From: Branchiostoma floridae
Taxonomy: Eukaryota > Chordata > Leptocardii > Amphioxiformes > Branchiostomatidae
Reading direction: 5' to 3'
DNA: 64,000 bases
Assembly (NCBI RefSeq): GCF_000003815.2
Contig: NC_049980.1
Span: 13,144,020 to 13,208,019 of the forward strand
The notes under the pieces are model-generated. The model was not told where the DNA came from and did no database searches. It worked only from the letters and a program-made list of their open reading frames with translations. A program made the translations under genes and the position numbers. This document shows, piece by piece, positions 38,013-48,389 of the stretch. Within the stretch, counting starts at the first letter, position 1. Each line of letters begins with the position of its first letter.

Positions 38013-40453
38013 GCGGAATCCCTAACCGCCGCCGGTGGTTCCATGCACAGAAGGAGGTGTCGCACTCCGTAAAGATATAATGTAATTATCCCTGCGCAGC
38101 GCTCCGGGCGACACATCCATCCTGCCCGTGGAACGTCCCATCAAAGCTTGACCCCGCACACAAGACGATGCGTCACATTTCCGAACATTTGCATGCAGCA
38201 TTATTCTTTGCCGGTTCGACTGGCATGAGTTCTAGCAACCCCCCTCCCTCCCAACACACGCACTTTTTCCTCATCAACTTCCAATACATGGCACAGAGGT
38301 TCCGGTTTGGGTAAGGAAAGGAAAGAAACTACCTTTCAACAAAACACAATGAACAGTTAACAAAACAAGTATTTCTTAGGTACGTGCATTATCTAGATAC
38401 CTGACATATTCGCATTATATTTCGTTCGTAATCATAGGAATATTGTAACTCAAATTGCGACAAAAGTATATGCTGGTTATGAAATGCGAGGTACTTGTAT
38501 AGTATGGGATCATACAAGGATTTATAAAACTCGTAATGTAACTCCTTTTATAAAGACATAGACACTATGGAAATCAACACGAAGAACAACAAATTCTTCC
38601 TCGTGTTTGTTTCAATGCACGAACTATCTTAGCCTTCACTGAAAAAGTTCATGAGGCTCAGAGATTAACGACTGAAAATGCGCAACAACATCGACAAATT
38701 GACGGAGAAAAAAATTAATGGACCAATGCATGCAGCTGTCTTGGCGCAGTATAACTCTCTTTTCTTATGAATGAGTTCATGGCAACTTTTAAAACATTAT
38801 TTTCACTAATATTAATCCGCGGTGACGCTTGGAGAAGACTATATAATCTATACCTAATGTACTATTTATAGCAGGGGATTTGAGAATCATATGGCCCCAC
38901 AGAGTCGGACTGTCAGCGGAGAGTCAGGGAAGTTATCATATGATATGGAGCAAAAGAATCAGGACAGTAACAACCCGTCCACGGTGACGAAGACTACTAA
39001 TGGAGAGATGTATGAATCTCAAAGATTGTTTCTTCATAGAAAACGACAATAATCTTTGTCGAATGATAAACGAAAATGGCATACGCATTTTATTCTTGGT
39101 TGTCAATTTCATGCAGCAAACAGCCTTTGTCATTTTTCCGAATACAACACAGCTACAACCACCGTGCTTATACTAATTCGATCTTCTAACATTCAGATGT
39201 ATATCTGAGGCATGGCTCTTCACAATAATCATGCAGATTATAACGTTATCACACTGTACATCAATAATGTAAGGAGCTAGAGATTGTCGTTAATGCAATT
39301 TGCATCATAGCAAATTTCTGCCAATGAAGAAAAAACGACACCAGCTATTACGTTTTAACAAAAACGACGTAGGGGATTGTTTTCTCGGCAAATGCAGAGA
39401 TTATGTGCAAGCGCATGTCTGTAGAACCTCTGCTCTCAGGGTTAAAGAGCGCCCCAGTGTTACATAGGAGTACTGCAGGGCGTACGTTCCGTACTGTATC
39501 CCACAAAACTTCGTTGAAGGACGATTTCTGCATATATGTTTTATAAGCATGAAAATGATGCTGATATGTGTTTAAAGAGAATATTTTCCGTGAAAAACAC
39601 CAAATTAAGATCTACTTACCAAGTCGAGGTGATAAAAGACTATGAACAAACAGCCTAGGTTGGACAAGGTCGCACATCATGTTGCAGGCAGGACGATAAA
39701 GAAGTCAACGGCTTTACAGAAAATGGACTTAGATATAAGGACAATATCTTCATATAGTTGGCATGTGAAAATAGTCAACTTTTTGGTCGAAACTGAAGTA
39801 ACAAAGAGAGAACAGCTCTCATATCAACGTCCGAGTATCCGGTATCCGCGTGGCTTTCAATAAATACACACAGGTGATAATGATGATCCTAATTAACATA
39901 TGACAGGTTGGGTACAGGTGGGTAAGTTGGCAAACGTACATGAAATCTAATTATGAGAAGAATTAAATGTAACTCTTATATGACCCGATGCCTCTCGTGT
40001 ATTTGGCTGTATCACGTCCCAATAACAAGGTAGGTCCGTCGTTGGCGATCTGTATTAAAGAGAACAAGTTAGCATTCCATGTGATGATACTCAAGAAGTG
40101 CTACCAGTGTAGGCCTGATTTAAATACGTTGAGTCGACTCTAAGTGAGCCAACTTGGAGCCCGAGTCGACCCAAAAACGCGCGTGTTCAGCGTACCGCCC
40201 AACATGTCATGTAAATCTCTATGGCGAGAGGATTTGGCGACCCTTTATGATATCATTAAAAACCACATCAAAACAGTCCCTTCCAATTTTGCATACTGAT
40301 GACCTTCTTGTCTGGGACAACGGCATTTTGTAGTCAACATTCTCCAGAGACTGACCAACGTTATCTTTATATTACCTCCTTGCCCCTATTTAGGCTGAGT
40401 TCTATACTTTTCTCAATCCACCAAAAGGTCTGGTAGAGGCTAACGTAGGCTAA

Positions 40454-40456
<3 letters not shown>

Positions 40457-40496
<40 letters not shown>

Positions 40497-40510
40497 GAGA
40501 GAGAGAGAGA

Positions 40511-40564
<54 letters not shown>

Positions 40565-40577
40565 TTGTTTGTTTGTC
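40457..40577. repeat. Compound (GA)n/(GT)n microsatellite
   Basis: (GA)n from about 40457 to 40510 with a GGGG interruption, then (GT)n to about 40556 and GTTT units. The Ser-Leu and Thr-His repeat frame on the - strand (40367-40624) is a direct product of this repeat. Confidence 0.95.
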
Positions 40578-41329
40578 ACATGGAAAGACCAACAGAATAG
40601 AGTGAACATCTGCGTTCCTTGCATTTCGGCCCGGATGCCAGCTCTATATCCACATCAGTTTGTCTTGATTAACGGCTCCGGTAACCGTTTCTGGCACAGC
40701 GCCTATGGTCGACCTTTCTGTGACGTTAAAGTTTTTATTTTATGACGATAGTCACAAGGTTGAACAAGCAGGTGCTGTCTCACAACAATCCCGAGAGTGA
40801 CAAGCCATATGTCAGAGGTCACCGCACCACGTTTAGTCATTTCATCACAGATGGCCGAGCCAACACTTCATGCAGTAGCACGATTATTTGAGACACGCAA
40901 TGTTCTTGATGTAAGCAATTGTATTATCTTAAAGGAAGCGGATACAAACGGACTATTTCAACAACAAACCGGGAGGTTTTGAAAGGGTTGTGGATAGATA
41001 TTCAGAAGTTAAGTAAAGGAATGTGTGTTGAACAATGGGAGGGTCATTATTCCGTAGGTTCAAGCGGAGCGGCGCGTCAGGAGACACGGCAGGTGATGGA
41101 TGTAAGCAGCAGTGGGGGCTACCTGTGCCGGACCTGTCTGGTCATGTTGTACCCAGCCGTGTCACACAGAAGATACCATCACCGAGAACAATGGGGCGTC
41201 TGTACTCTGCCACACTCCGAGTCTAATCCTACACGCCTTAACTCAAAACGGTTAATATATAGACATGTGGGTGTACACTCTGAATAACACATCTGTTGGA
41301 ACTGCATTGTTATCACCTTCAACAATAGG

Positions 41330-41860
41330 TTATAGGTTTGGGTTTGGGTAGCCTTTGTTTAAATGTTTGTCAATGAGAATTGTTCAAGAAACTATGGATG
41401 GTTGTTTATGGTGAGGTTTTTCATCAAAGAAATTATTGAATTTTGCCCCCTGGTGGCTTTCCTGGGTATTGCAGCAGAAAAACATTTGGTTTTGATATCT
41501 AGTGCCCTGGACCAGCTATGGTTATGATATTTGGTTGGTAGATATTTTTTGTAGGGAATGTATGGAAGGTGTATGAGATGCATATGACAGTTCAACGTAT
41601 GTTCACTCAATGCGAAAGCTTTTCTCATTTTTTGCAAGTTTTATTATTCAGAAAAAGAATTAAATTTCCCTGCAAGTTTCATGACTGCTGATGAAAAACA
41701 TTGATTCCCCTTCATACATACACTTGCTAGGTTTGACCTTTGACCTACATGAAATCCTTCTAACCATCTTAATCAATTAAGGCAAGTTTCCAATAAAAGT
41801 GTGAGCCATTGGACAAACTTCAACCTTGTTACAATTTCAGTCAATAGATACCAGCGGATT
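41330..41860. repeat. Dispersed repeat carrying a DR1 motif
   Basis: Contains CCCCCTGGTGGCTTTCC, similar to the 20.5-20.7 kb repeat. It also holds TGACCTTTGACCT at 41734-41746, a perfect direct repeat of the nuclear-receptor half-site with one-base spacing. The edges are uncertain. Confidence 0.4.
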
Positions 41861-41879
41861 ATTCGAATGATAACACGTA

Positions 41880-42187
41880 CAGAGTGAGTGAGTGAGTGAG
41901 TGAGTGAGTGAGTGAGTGAGTGAGTGAGTGAGTGAGTGAGTGAGTGAGTGAGTGAGTGAGTGAGTGAGTGAGTGAGTGAGTGAGTGAGTGAGTGAGTGAG
42001 TGAGTGAGTGAGTGAGTGAGTGAGTGAATTCAGTCAGTCAGTCAGCCAGTCAGCGAGTCAGTCAGTCGGTCAGTCAGTCATTCAGTCAGTCAGTCAGCGA
42101 GTCAGTCAGTCAGTCAGTCAGTCAGTCAGTCAGTCAGTCAGTCAGTCAGTCAGTCAGTCAGTCAGTCAGTCAGTCAGTCAGTCAGTA
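41880..42187. repeat. Compound tetranucleotide array (TGAG)n/(CAGT)n
   Basis: About 37 units of GAGT (41882-42028) switch through ATT into about 39 units of CAGT (42031-42186). The CAGT half has a few single-base variants (GCGA, GCCA, TCAT, TCGG) clustered in its first third. The Ser-Val-Ser-Gln frame at 42020-42247 is the translation of the CAGT half and not a gene. Confidence 0.97.
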
Positions 42188-42199
42188 ACTGTATATAAA

Positions 42200-45100
42200 G
42201 TACATATATTTCCTGGGAATGGAAAGTTAGTACTCATGTATCTTTAGAAGAAGGCAGTTGTAACAGTAACAATGCTCGCAGGTGCCAGCCACTGACAAGT
42301 TGAACTGACGCGGGACAGGTACCCTTGCGGTGCTGCCGGTAATGCAGTGAGTGACATAACGCCTCAAAGAACCAAGAACAGCGGAGTCGAATAGACCAAT
42401 AAAAGAAAGTCTCTCTCTTTCTGTCCTTCGGGACCTCTGAATGGTTCTGCACAGTAATAATGTGCACTTGTCAAACAACATGACACGGTTACATGTCGGT
42501 ACAGTTGAGACCCAACACGTGACTCTATATGTATACCCATGGTGCATCCTGTCACTCTTCAGACAGTCGTCGGTAAGTTCCAAAGGACATGATGTTCGAT
42601 GAAAAACTAAACTCTAATTAACACAGGCTGTTGTTAAACGTGACATTGAAGTTCAGAAATAATGCAGACAGGTCCTTTGTGTTGCCGTGATTCTATGTGT
42701 CTGTCTAGATCTATTGTAGGAAGATGTAGGACAATAGGGAGGCAGATAAGTGTCTTCTATGTCGCACAAAAAAGATTATCAGGTAATTCTTATTTGAGAA
42801 GAGAAATGAGGTTGTATCTATGGTAATTTTAGTGTGGTTATTTCTTCTAATACGTCGTTCTTCTGCAGTGGTCCCTGGAGGCAGTGTGTGACTATATAGA
42901 GATTAGCCACTAGGGAAACACACAACCTCATAGTTACTCATTTACAACACTTAGAGAAAGACGAAAGGTACCATACGCCTTGATATATCTACTTGTTATC
43001 TATGTACTTCGCTTTGAGGCATTATCTCAATGCATGTCTTTCTTATATCCAGCAATAAATCAAACACTTAGATGATGACATTGCGATGGACCTATACTTT
43101 TATGATGTATTCATTGTCACTTTACAATTAATGAAACAAGCGTTGATATTTCAGGTTCAAGGTCGAGCATTATTGAACAAAAATGAATTTATGAAAATAG
43201 AAATAGGGTCTTGGGCGGTAGACAAGTTGCCGGGAAATTTAAGATTTGAGAGTTGTAGAAACTACATCCTAACTTGAAACCCCTATTTCTGGAAATGCAC
43301 TAAAAGTGAGAGTTCTGAACATTCGTTTTCTCGAGTTATCCCTTTCCTTTCGGAGTCTGGGTTTGAGTGCACCATGCACCATGTACTCAGTCTTGGTATA
43401 GCAATAAAACTTCTTGGCAATGATAGGGGAAAGTTTGCAACATTTCAATAAAACTTTTATGCTAGCTAGCTGAAGGCTGCATACTCACGGTGTACCACAT
43501 GAGTGAACATCCAGAGCAAACTTGCTACTTAGAAGTTTGCCAAAGTTTGTGCTTATTTAAGTTGAATAAAAGACGAATCAGTCTCGTAAGAGACGACGGT
43601 TCTCGGCACAGAGGACCATTAGCAAGCGAAGTGCACTAGCAATTTAGGAGCCTGGTTACTGCGTTAATGCGAGTCCCCATCCTGGCCTTGGCGCGGAATT
43701 GCTTCTCTTCCTCCGGGCGACACCGTCTGTTCTTCGATCCGAGTCCGTGGCTCCTTTAACAAGCCTACCGCCGAGTGGCACGCGTATTTCCGGTTCACCG
43801 TCTCGCTGGAGGGGACAAACTCGAGAACGACGCTTGCATGAGCGAGTAAGAACTCTCCATACCCATTTTAAGGAGGAGATATAAAATATATTATGACTTT
43901 TCTGTTGCTGGACTGACGTATGAAGTACTTATCCCACCGACCACTATGAAATTTCGAGAACACCTATTTCATAAATCTGACTGAATGATTCATCAAGCGT
44001 GACTAGCCCGTAAATGTAGATTTGCAGACCGATTGGAAATGGCAGCTTTTATAGACATGTTAAAACAGCAAAACTCATAGCTTTCATTGTTTGTCAGTTG
44101 GAAACTTTCAGAACTTTCATCACAATTGTGCGAGGGAACTTTTGTACATCTGAACTTCATTAGAAATCATTTTCAAGTCGTAGAGATAAACACACAGCAT
44201 AATGTTGTTGCTTTCTTTTTCTCCTTTACCCATTGAGGAATGATTGTCACAACAGGTGACTCATCTTTTTCAAGATTGAGCTGCTCACACGGGTATAGAC
44301 CTCAACTCTTTTTGATAACTGAATGAGTGACGTGTGCTTTCGATACAAAGATTTAAATTTTCTATAGACAGTGTCTACTCGGCCCGGTATACCTTTAGTG
44401 AGAAAAAAAGGAACAGCTTTAAGTTAGACCTGATTAAATCGCACTTATGGCGGCCCGTCAAATATCCGCCGGCCCCTGTGATAGTTCCCGTGAGCCCCGG
44501 ACAGCTGAGTTTGCGTTACACAGACTAGCTTAGGTTTTTGATTATTTATTTATTTACTATAGTATCTATTTCAGCAACATTCTTTAGAATGTACTATCCT
44601 CTGAATACTTATAAACAGTTCCCAAACGTACACAAGAAAATGGTGCGAAAAGAATGTTACTACCAGCAAATAATATCTCAAATAAAAGCCAAACCTACAT
44701 TACACATTCACACACTTAATCATCTTTAAAGTGTTTCGCCTCTTCGGGTACCTAGGCCTTTTGTGATTATGTGTTATTCTGGGTTTTGAAACTTAAAAAC
44801 TTAGTTTATGTTTGGAGCAATTGTAAAAAAAAGAACGGAACATTGCAATGGTCGTTTAAAAGCCATCACTGGAGGCTGATCTGGTGAGTAAAACTTTGCA
44901 GTGGTGCAGAAAGATATACTTCAAGGCTTGTAGATATGCTGAAGAATCTCTTAGATAAGTTTGTACGAGGCGACACTGATAAGATAGATGTTGTTCCCTC
45001 ACTACACGGGTGAGAAGAAAGTACGTGGTGTCATAAACAATAAACATGTGATTACAGGCCTAGTCGCTTACTTAGCTCGTGTTGCACGCCTCGTCAAACG

Positions 45101-46430
45101 CATTACTTAGAGTTTTAAAAAATAGGCAGCAGAAAGAATGGTCGGGGGGTCGATGCATGACAAATGCTTTCAATTTCAGCATCCCCCCTCCCGCTCGCGG
45201 CGCTGTCATTAGAGCCATCTGCAGTGTCGTGATGAGTAACAATTATCGACCTGAACTTGGGCATTACCTTTAATTTGTTATCGGTATCATCGCAGAACAG
45301 GCAGCGGAAAATGACTCTATCGCTACCGCGGTGTGTCGAACCCATCAACGCGGGAGAGACTCGCTCGGGGGCAAAGCTGAGCCTCCCCATCACCCCCACC
45401 ATTACGGGAGAAATATTCTCCCGCGGATGATAGAGACGTGCGAGAGACAAAGGCCACCGTGGGCCTTAGCAACCGATCGAAGACGCGCCATCAAGTACAG
45501 GACGGCGGTGCACTCGTTCCCAGCCCCCCGAGGCACAGCGCCTTATCATCAGTCGGACCAGGACTGAGCGAAATAGAATTTTGCGCTGAGAGAGATATGG
45601 CAGGGATCAGTAGCTCCCAGGTGGATAGATGTGTGCATTATTTCAGCTAATATTTGTTTTTGGAGATGGTGCCGCGCTGTGAGGGGCAGAAAGCTCAGAG
45701 ACTATCTGGGCTTTGTGAGTACGTACGTGGTGTATGTGCTACTCAAACAGACAAAGGACATCGAACGGGACGGAAAGATTATGCCTCCTCTGAAGAAGAC
45801 TGTTTCAATTGCTGAGACAAAAAGCAAGAGGATGCTGTTTAATGTTGTATTAACTATGAGGAACAAAGTCAGAGCTGCCCAAAATGAATAAACTTATTAC
45901 CTCTTCTGTACTAGAATTGGCGGATTCTCTCTTATTTTAAGATGTTTGGAAAGGGACCGATTTGTGGATTTCAGAATAAGATAAGCTTCGAAAAATCACT
46001 TGTCCCATTGTTGACTCCCTGAAAATGAAGCTATTGGTTTTGGTCTGCCTGTCTGGCTGTCTGTCTGTCTGTTAGTATTTTCTTTGTGCTTTGGTCACAA
46101 TGACTCAGGAAGCCATGGATGGGTTATAATGATAATTGGAACATGGTAGGGTATTGAGAAGACAAAGGTCAAAGTCGATTTGGGGCAGCTAGCGGCTTTT
46201 CTTGGTTATGCACCAGAGCGTCCGGCTTTTATACATACAAATTTACGAAAAGGTGTCCAAAGTTGTTAACATATAGTTAGTGAACGGAAGGGAAGTGTTC
46301 TTCAATGAATAGCACCATGGGTAATTTATCAGGTAGTTCTGTTTCATGACAGAAGCCCCCTTCTATAGCTCTGCTATGCCCGTCAAAGCTTGGGAACGCA
46401 AAACAAAAATGTATAAATCAAAAACACAAA
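42200..46430. other. Intergenic stretch, no gene recognised
   Basis: Short frames only, with no domains. GC-richer blocks lie at about 43590-43830 and 45120-45570 and are annotated as possible regulatory DNA where supported. 46040-46250 resembles the dispersed CTGTCTGTCTG/CTGGTGGC-type repeat seen elsewhere. Confidence 0.55.
45120..45570. promoter_or_regulatory. GC-richer non-coding island, candidate enhancer
   Basis: A sharply bounded island in AT-rich DNA, without a plausible coding frame (overlapping frames on both strands, no domain). It holds E-boxes (CATCTG near 45216), AACAATTAT (Sox-like, near 45238), an ATTACGGGAGAAATATTCTC imperfect inverted block (ATTCTCCCGCGG) and CGCGGGAGAG. The function is inferred solely from composition and motif content. 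Confidence 0.25.
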
Positions 46431-46437
46431 TCCGCTC

Positions 46438-46630
46438 TCTTAGGCCTACATCACATTTCCTACCCGGGGCCCGGCCGGGCTGTTTGCGGAAACGAAAAAG
46501 TAAGTTTATGCCAATAAATATGCACAAGGCATGCTGTGGAATTATTTAAGTCCGTCTTTGTTTTCTTTCATATCGTAATTTGTCTTTCCCCAAACGGGCC
46601 CCTTTGTGTAAATGTGACGTTAGCCTTATT
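46438..46630. mobile_element. GCCCGGCCGGGC-bearing inverted-repeat element, copy 2
   Basis: The left end is TTAGGCCTACATCACATTTC then CTACCCGGG and the palindrome GCCCGGCCGGGC (46469-46480). The right end is CTTTCCCCAAACGGGCCCCT then TTGTGTAAATGTGACGTTAG, the approximate complement. The interior holds CACAAGGCATGCTGTGGAATT, which recurs in altered form in copy 3. Confidence 0.65.
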
Positions 46631-46659
46631 ATGCTTGACTTTGATTGACAGACAGGTCT

Positions 46660-46864
46660 AAGGCTTAGGTCACACTTGAAAAAGGGGCCCGGCCGGGCAG
46701 CTATGGGGAGCGAAAAAAATGATATGAAAGACATCAAAATGCACAAAATGTAAAAATAAGATCCAAGGGCATAATTTTTGTATTTTTCTAGGTATACATT
46801 TTGATTTTTCGTTTCTTAAAACATCCCGGTCGGGCCCCGGCTTAGAAATGTGACCCAGGCCAAA
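46660..46864. mobile_element. GCCCGGCCGGGC-bearing inverted-repeat element, copy 3
   Basis: The left end is GGCTTAGGTCACACTTGAAA then AAGGG and GCCCGGCCGGGC (46687-46698). The right end is TTAAAACATCCCGGTCGGGC then CCCGGCTTAGAAATGTGACC. It lies about 30 bases after copy 2 in the same layout, so the two form a tandem pair. Confidence 0.7.
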
Positions 46865-47221
46865 AGGAAGTGATTCTCGCCATATTAGGATATCCAGTTG
46901 TATACGACAAGTCTTCACGCCGAACTGACACAAAGTTTCAGCCACAGGAGCTAACCTTCCACAGACGATCACGTGAAACCTTATGCCCACCAAGACTGTC
47001 AAACTCAGGATTCCTGTCTTAGGGGATATACTTCTCCTCCGTGATACTTCAAGACAGACATTCGGCTATTGACAGCAATTCTAACTTGCTGCAATAGTTA
47101 CTCTTAAGTATCTGAATCTCACGGCAGAACAGATTTGATTTTCGTCCTAACCATGATGTTTTGTTCTACTGAAAATAGACATTGTGTAGGATATACGAAA
47201 ATATAATTAACATTTTGGTAG

Positions 47222-47388
47222 AATACAAAGTATATATTCAAGTCCGTATGAGTTGCATGTTGACAATACTTTGGACTACGAAAATGTTGATCCCGAAGAA
47301 GACGTTATTTTAGTTAGATAACCAGATTGCACGACGGTGAAAAAAAAAGTCATACTCAAGTCATACGGGCTTGAATATACGCCTAAAA
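47222..47388. mobile_element. CCGTATGAG inverted-repeat element, copy 1
   Basis: The left arm is TATATTCAAGTCCGTATGAG and the right arm CATACGGGCTTGAATATACG. These are near-perfect inverted repeats around a 110-base non-coding interior, with a poly-A run next to the right arm. Confidence 0.6.
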
Positions 47389-47395
47389 CTGTGTG

Positions 47396-48180
47396 AGTGG
47401 GATCACACGTGCGGGCTATATTTCAAGTCCGTATGAGGTCCAAATGGAATTTTGTCAATACGCTGCTGTAGGTCCAACATTTGGAATTTTCTTGAATAAA
47501 TTGAATTATACGTCACGTGTATCTAGCGTAGGGACTACGGCTTCTGCGCAGCACCTTTTTCTTGCTTCCAATAGGTGTGTATGCATGGCGCGTTCCGAGC
47601 GTATTCCGGCCGCACCCAACGTATGCAGATCGTATGCCTAACGCATTTCCGACGTATGCCATGCGGATCCCAATAAAAAAACGACGACTGCCTATCTCTG
47701 TTTCTATTACTAATAGCGTGATCATGGGTCGCAGAAATCATGAATCAGTCATCATATTCATACCAAATCTCGAGTGCAAACCTAGGTGAATGCCGAGTGC
47801 ACTATCCGTGTACTATACGTGCGTTTGATATGCGTTACTAATAAGTGCAATGCGTTTCCCGATCGCAGAACTAACGGTATTAATTTGTCGGCTTCGTGCC
47901 TTATATCTTTGCTGTACGCTATGTTTACGTATTTCAGAGTTCATAACGTACGAAGCAAGAATATATAGCGTACTCGCGCCGCACTCAACCGACATGGGGC
48001 CGATGCGCTGCGAATTTATTTCGTATGAGATGCGCAACAGCGTACGCACGATAGTTTTGTGTGTGTCCAAACTATCAAACCTACACAAACCGATTGAGAT
48101 GCTTATGAGGTGCGTACTGTGTGTAGGACTGCGTGAGAATTGTGTGAATACAGACCTCATACGTACGTAAAAATATGTGG
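47396..48180. mobile_element. CCGTATGAG inverted-repeat element, copy 2 (long form)
   Basis: The left arm is GATCACACGTGCGGGCTATA then TTTCAAGTCCGTATGAGGTCC; the right arm is CAGACCTCATACGTACGTAA then AAATATGTGGACTTAA. The approximately 700-base interior is full of CGTATGC/GCGTACG words on both strands. Frames of about 110 codons (47813-48160 - and 47850-48170 +) mirror each other, as expected of such a composition, and show no transposase motif. Confidence 0.5.
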
Positions 48181-48187
48181 ACTTAAC

Positions 48188-48388
48188 TTAAGGAGAGTTC
48201 ACGTGTGCGAATATTTCCAAGTGTGTATGAGGTCCGTACGAAAGTTAACTCGTTGGGAATGTTATCTGTCTATATTTGTCCAATTTCTACTATTTCCCCA
48301 GTGACCCGTAGAGCCTGGTAGAGTGTAAGACTTCCATACAGACCTCGTACGCACATGAAAATATACGCACGTGTGAACCCACCTTTAA
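48188..48388. mobile_element. CCGTATGAG inverted-repeat element, copy 3 with CTTAA flanks
   Basis: The left arm is CTTAAGGAGAGTTCACGTGT then GCGAATATTTCC. The right arm is ATGAAAATATACGCACGTGT then GAACCCACCTTTAAG, about 48 bases of imperfect inverted repeat. TTAA occurs at both outer edges, so the duplicated target may be TTAA. Confidence 0.65.
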
Positions 48389-48389
48389 G

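Larger units (their letters stand above)
35600..41290. other. Intergenic stretch, no gene recognised
   Basis: No ORF here has a recognisable domain, and no splice-consistent exon series was seen. It contains AT-rich runs (36680-36715), a 24-base perfect palindrome (36894-36917), a (TG)n run (37990-38012), a GC-richer block at about 37780-38170 and a compound microsatellite (40457-40577). A B-box-like GGGTTTGAATCCC on the - strand at about 35446-35458 hints at a tRNA-derived fragment, but no cloverleaf could be built. Confidence 0.55.

Noticed and set aside
40367-40624. Thr-His and Ser-Leu repeat frame
   Set aside because: Direct translation of the (GA)n/(GT)n microsatellite.
42020-42247. 75-codon Ser-Val-Ser-Gln repeat protein
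   Set aside because: It is simply the (CAGT)n array translated; no start context or conserved flank.
47813-48170. Overlapping frames of about 110 codons on both strands as a transposase
   Set aside because: They mirror each other because of CGTACG-type composition; no catalytic motif.
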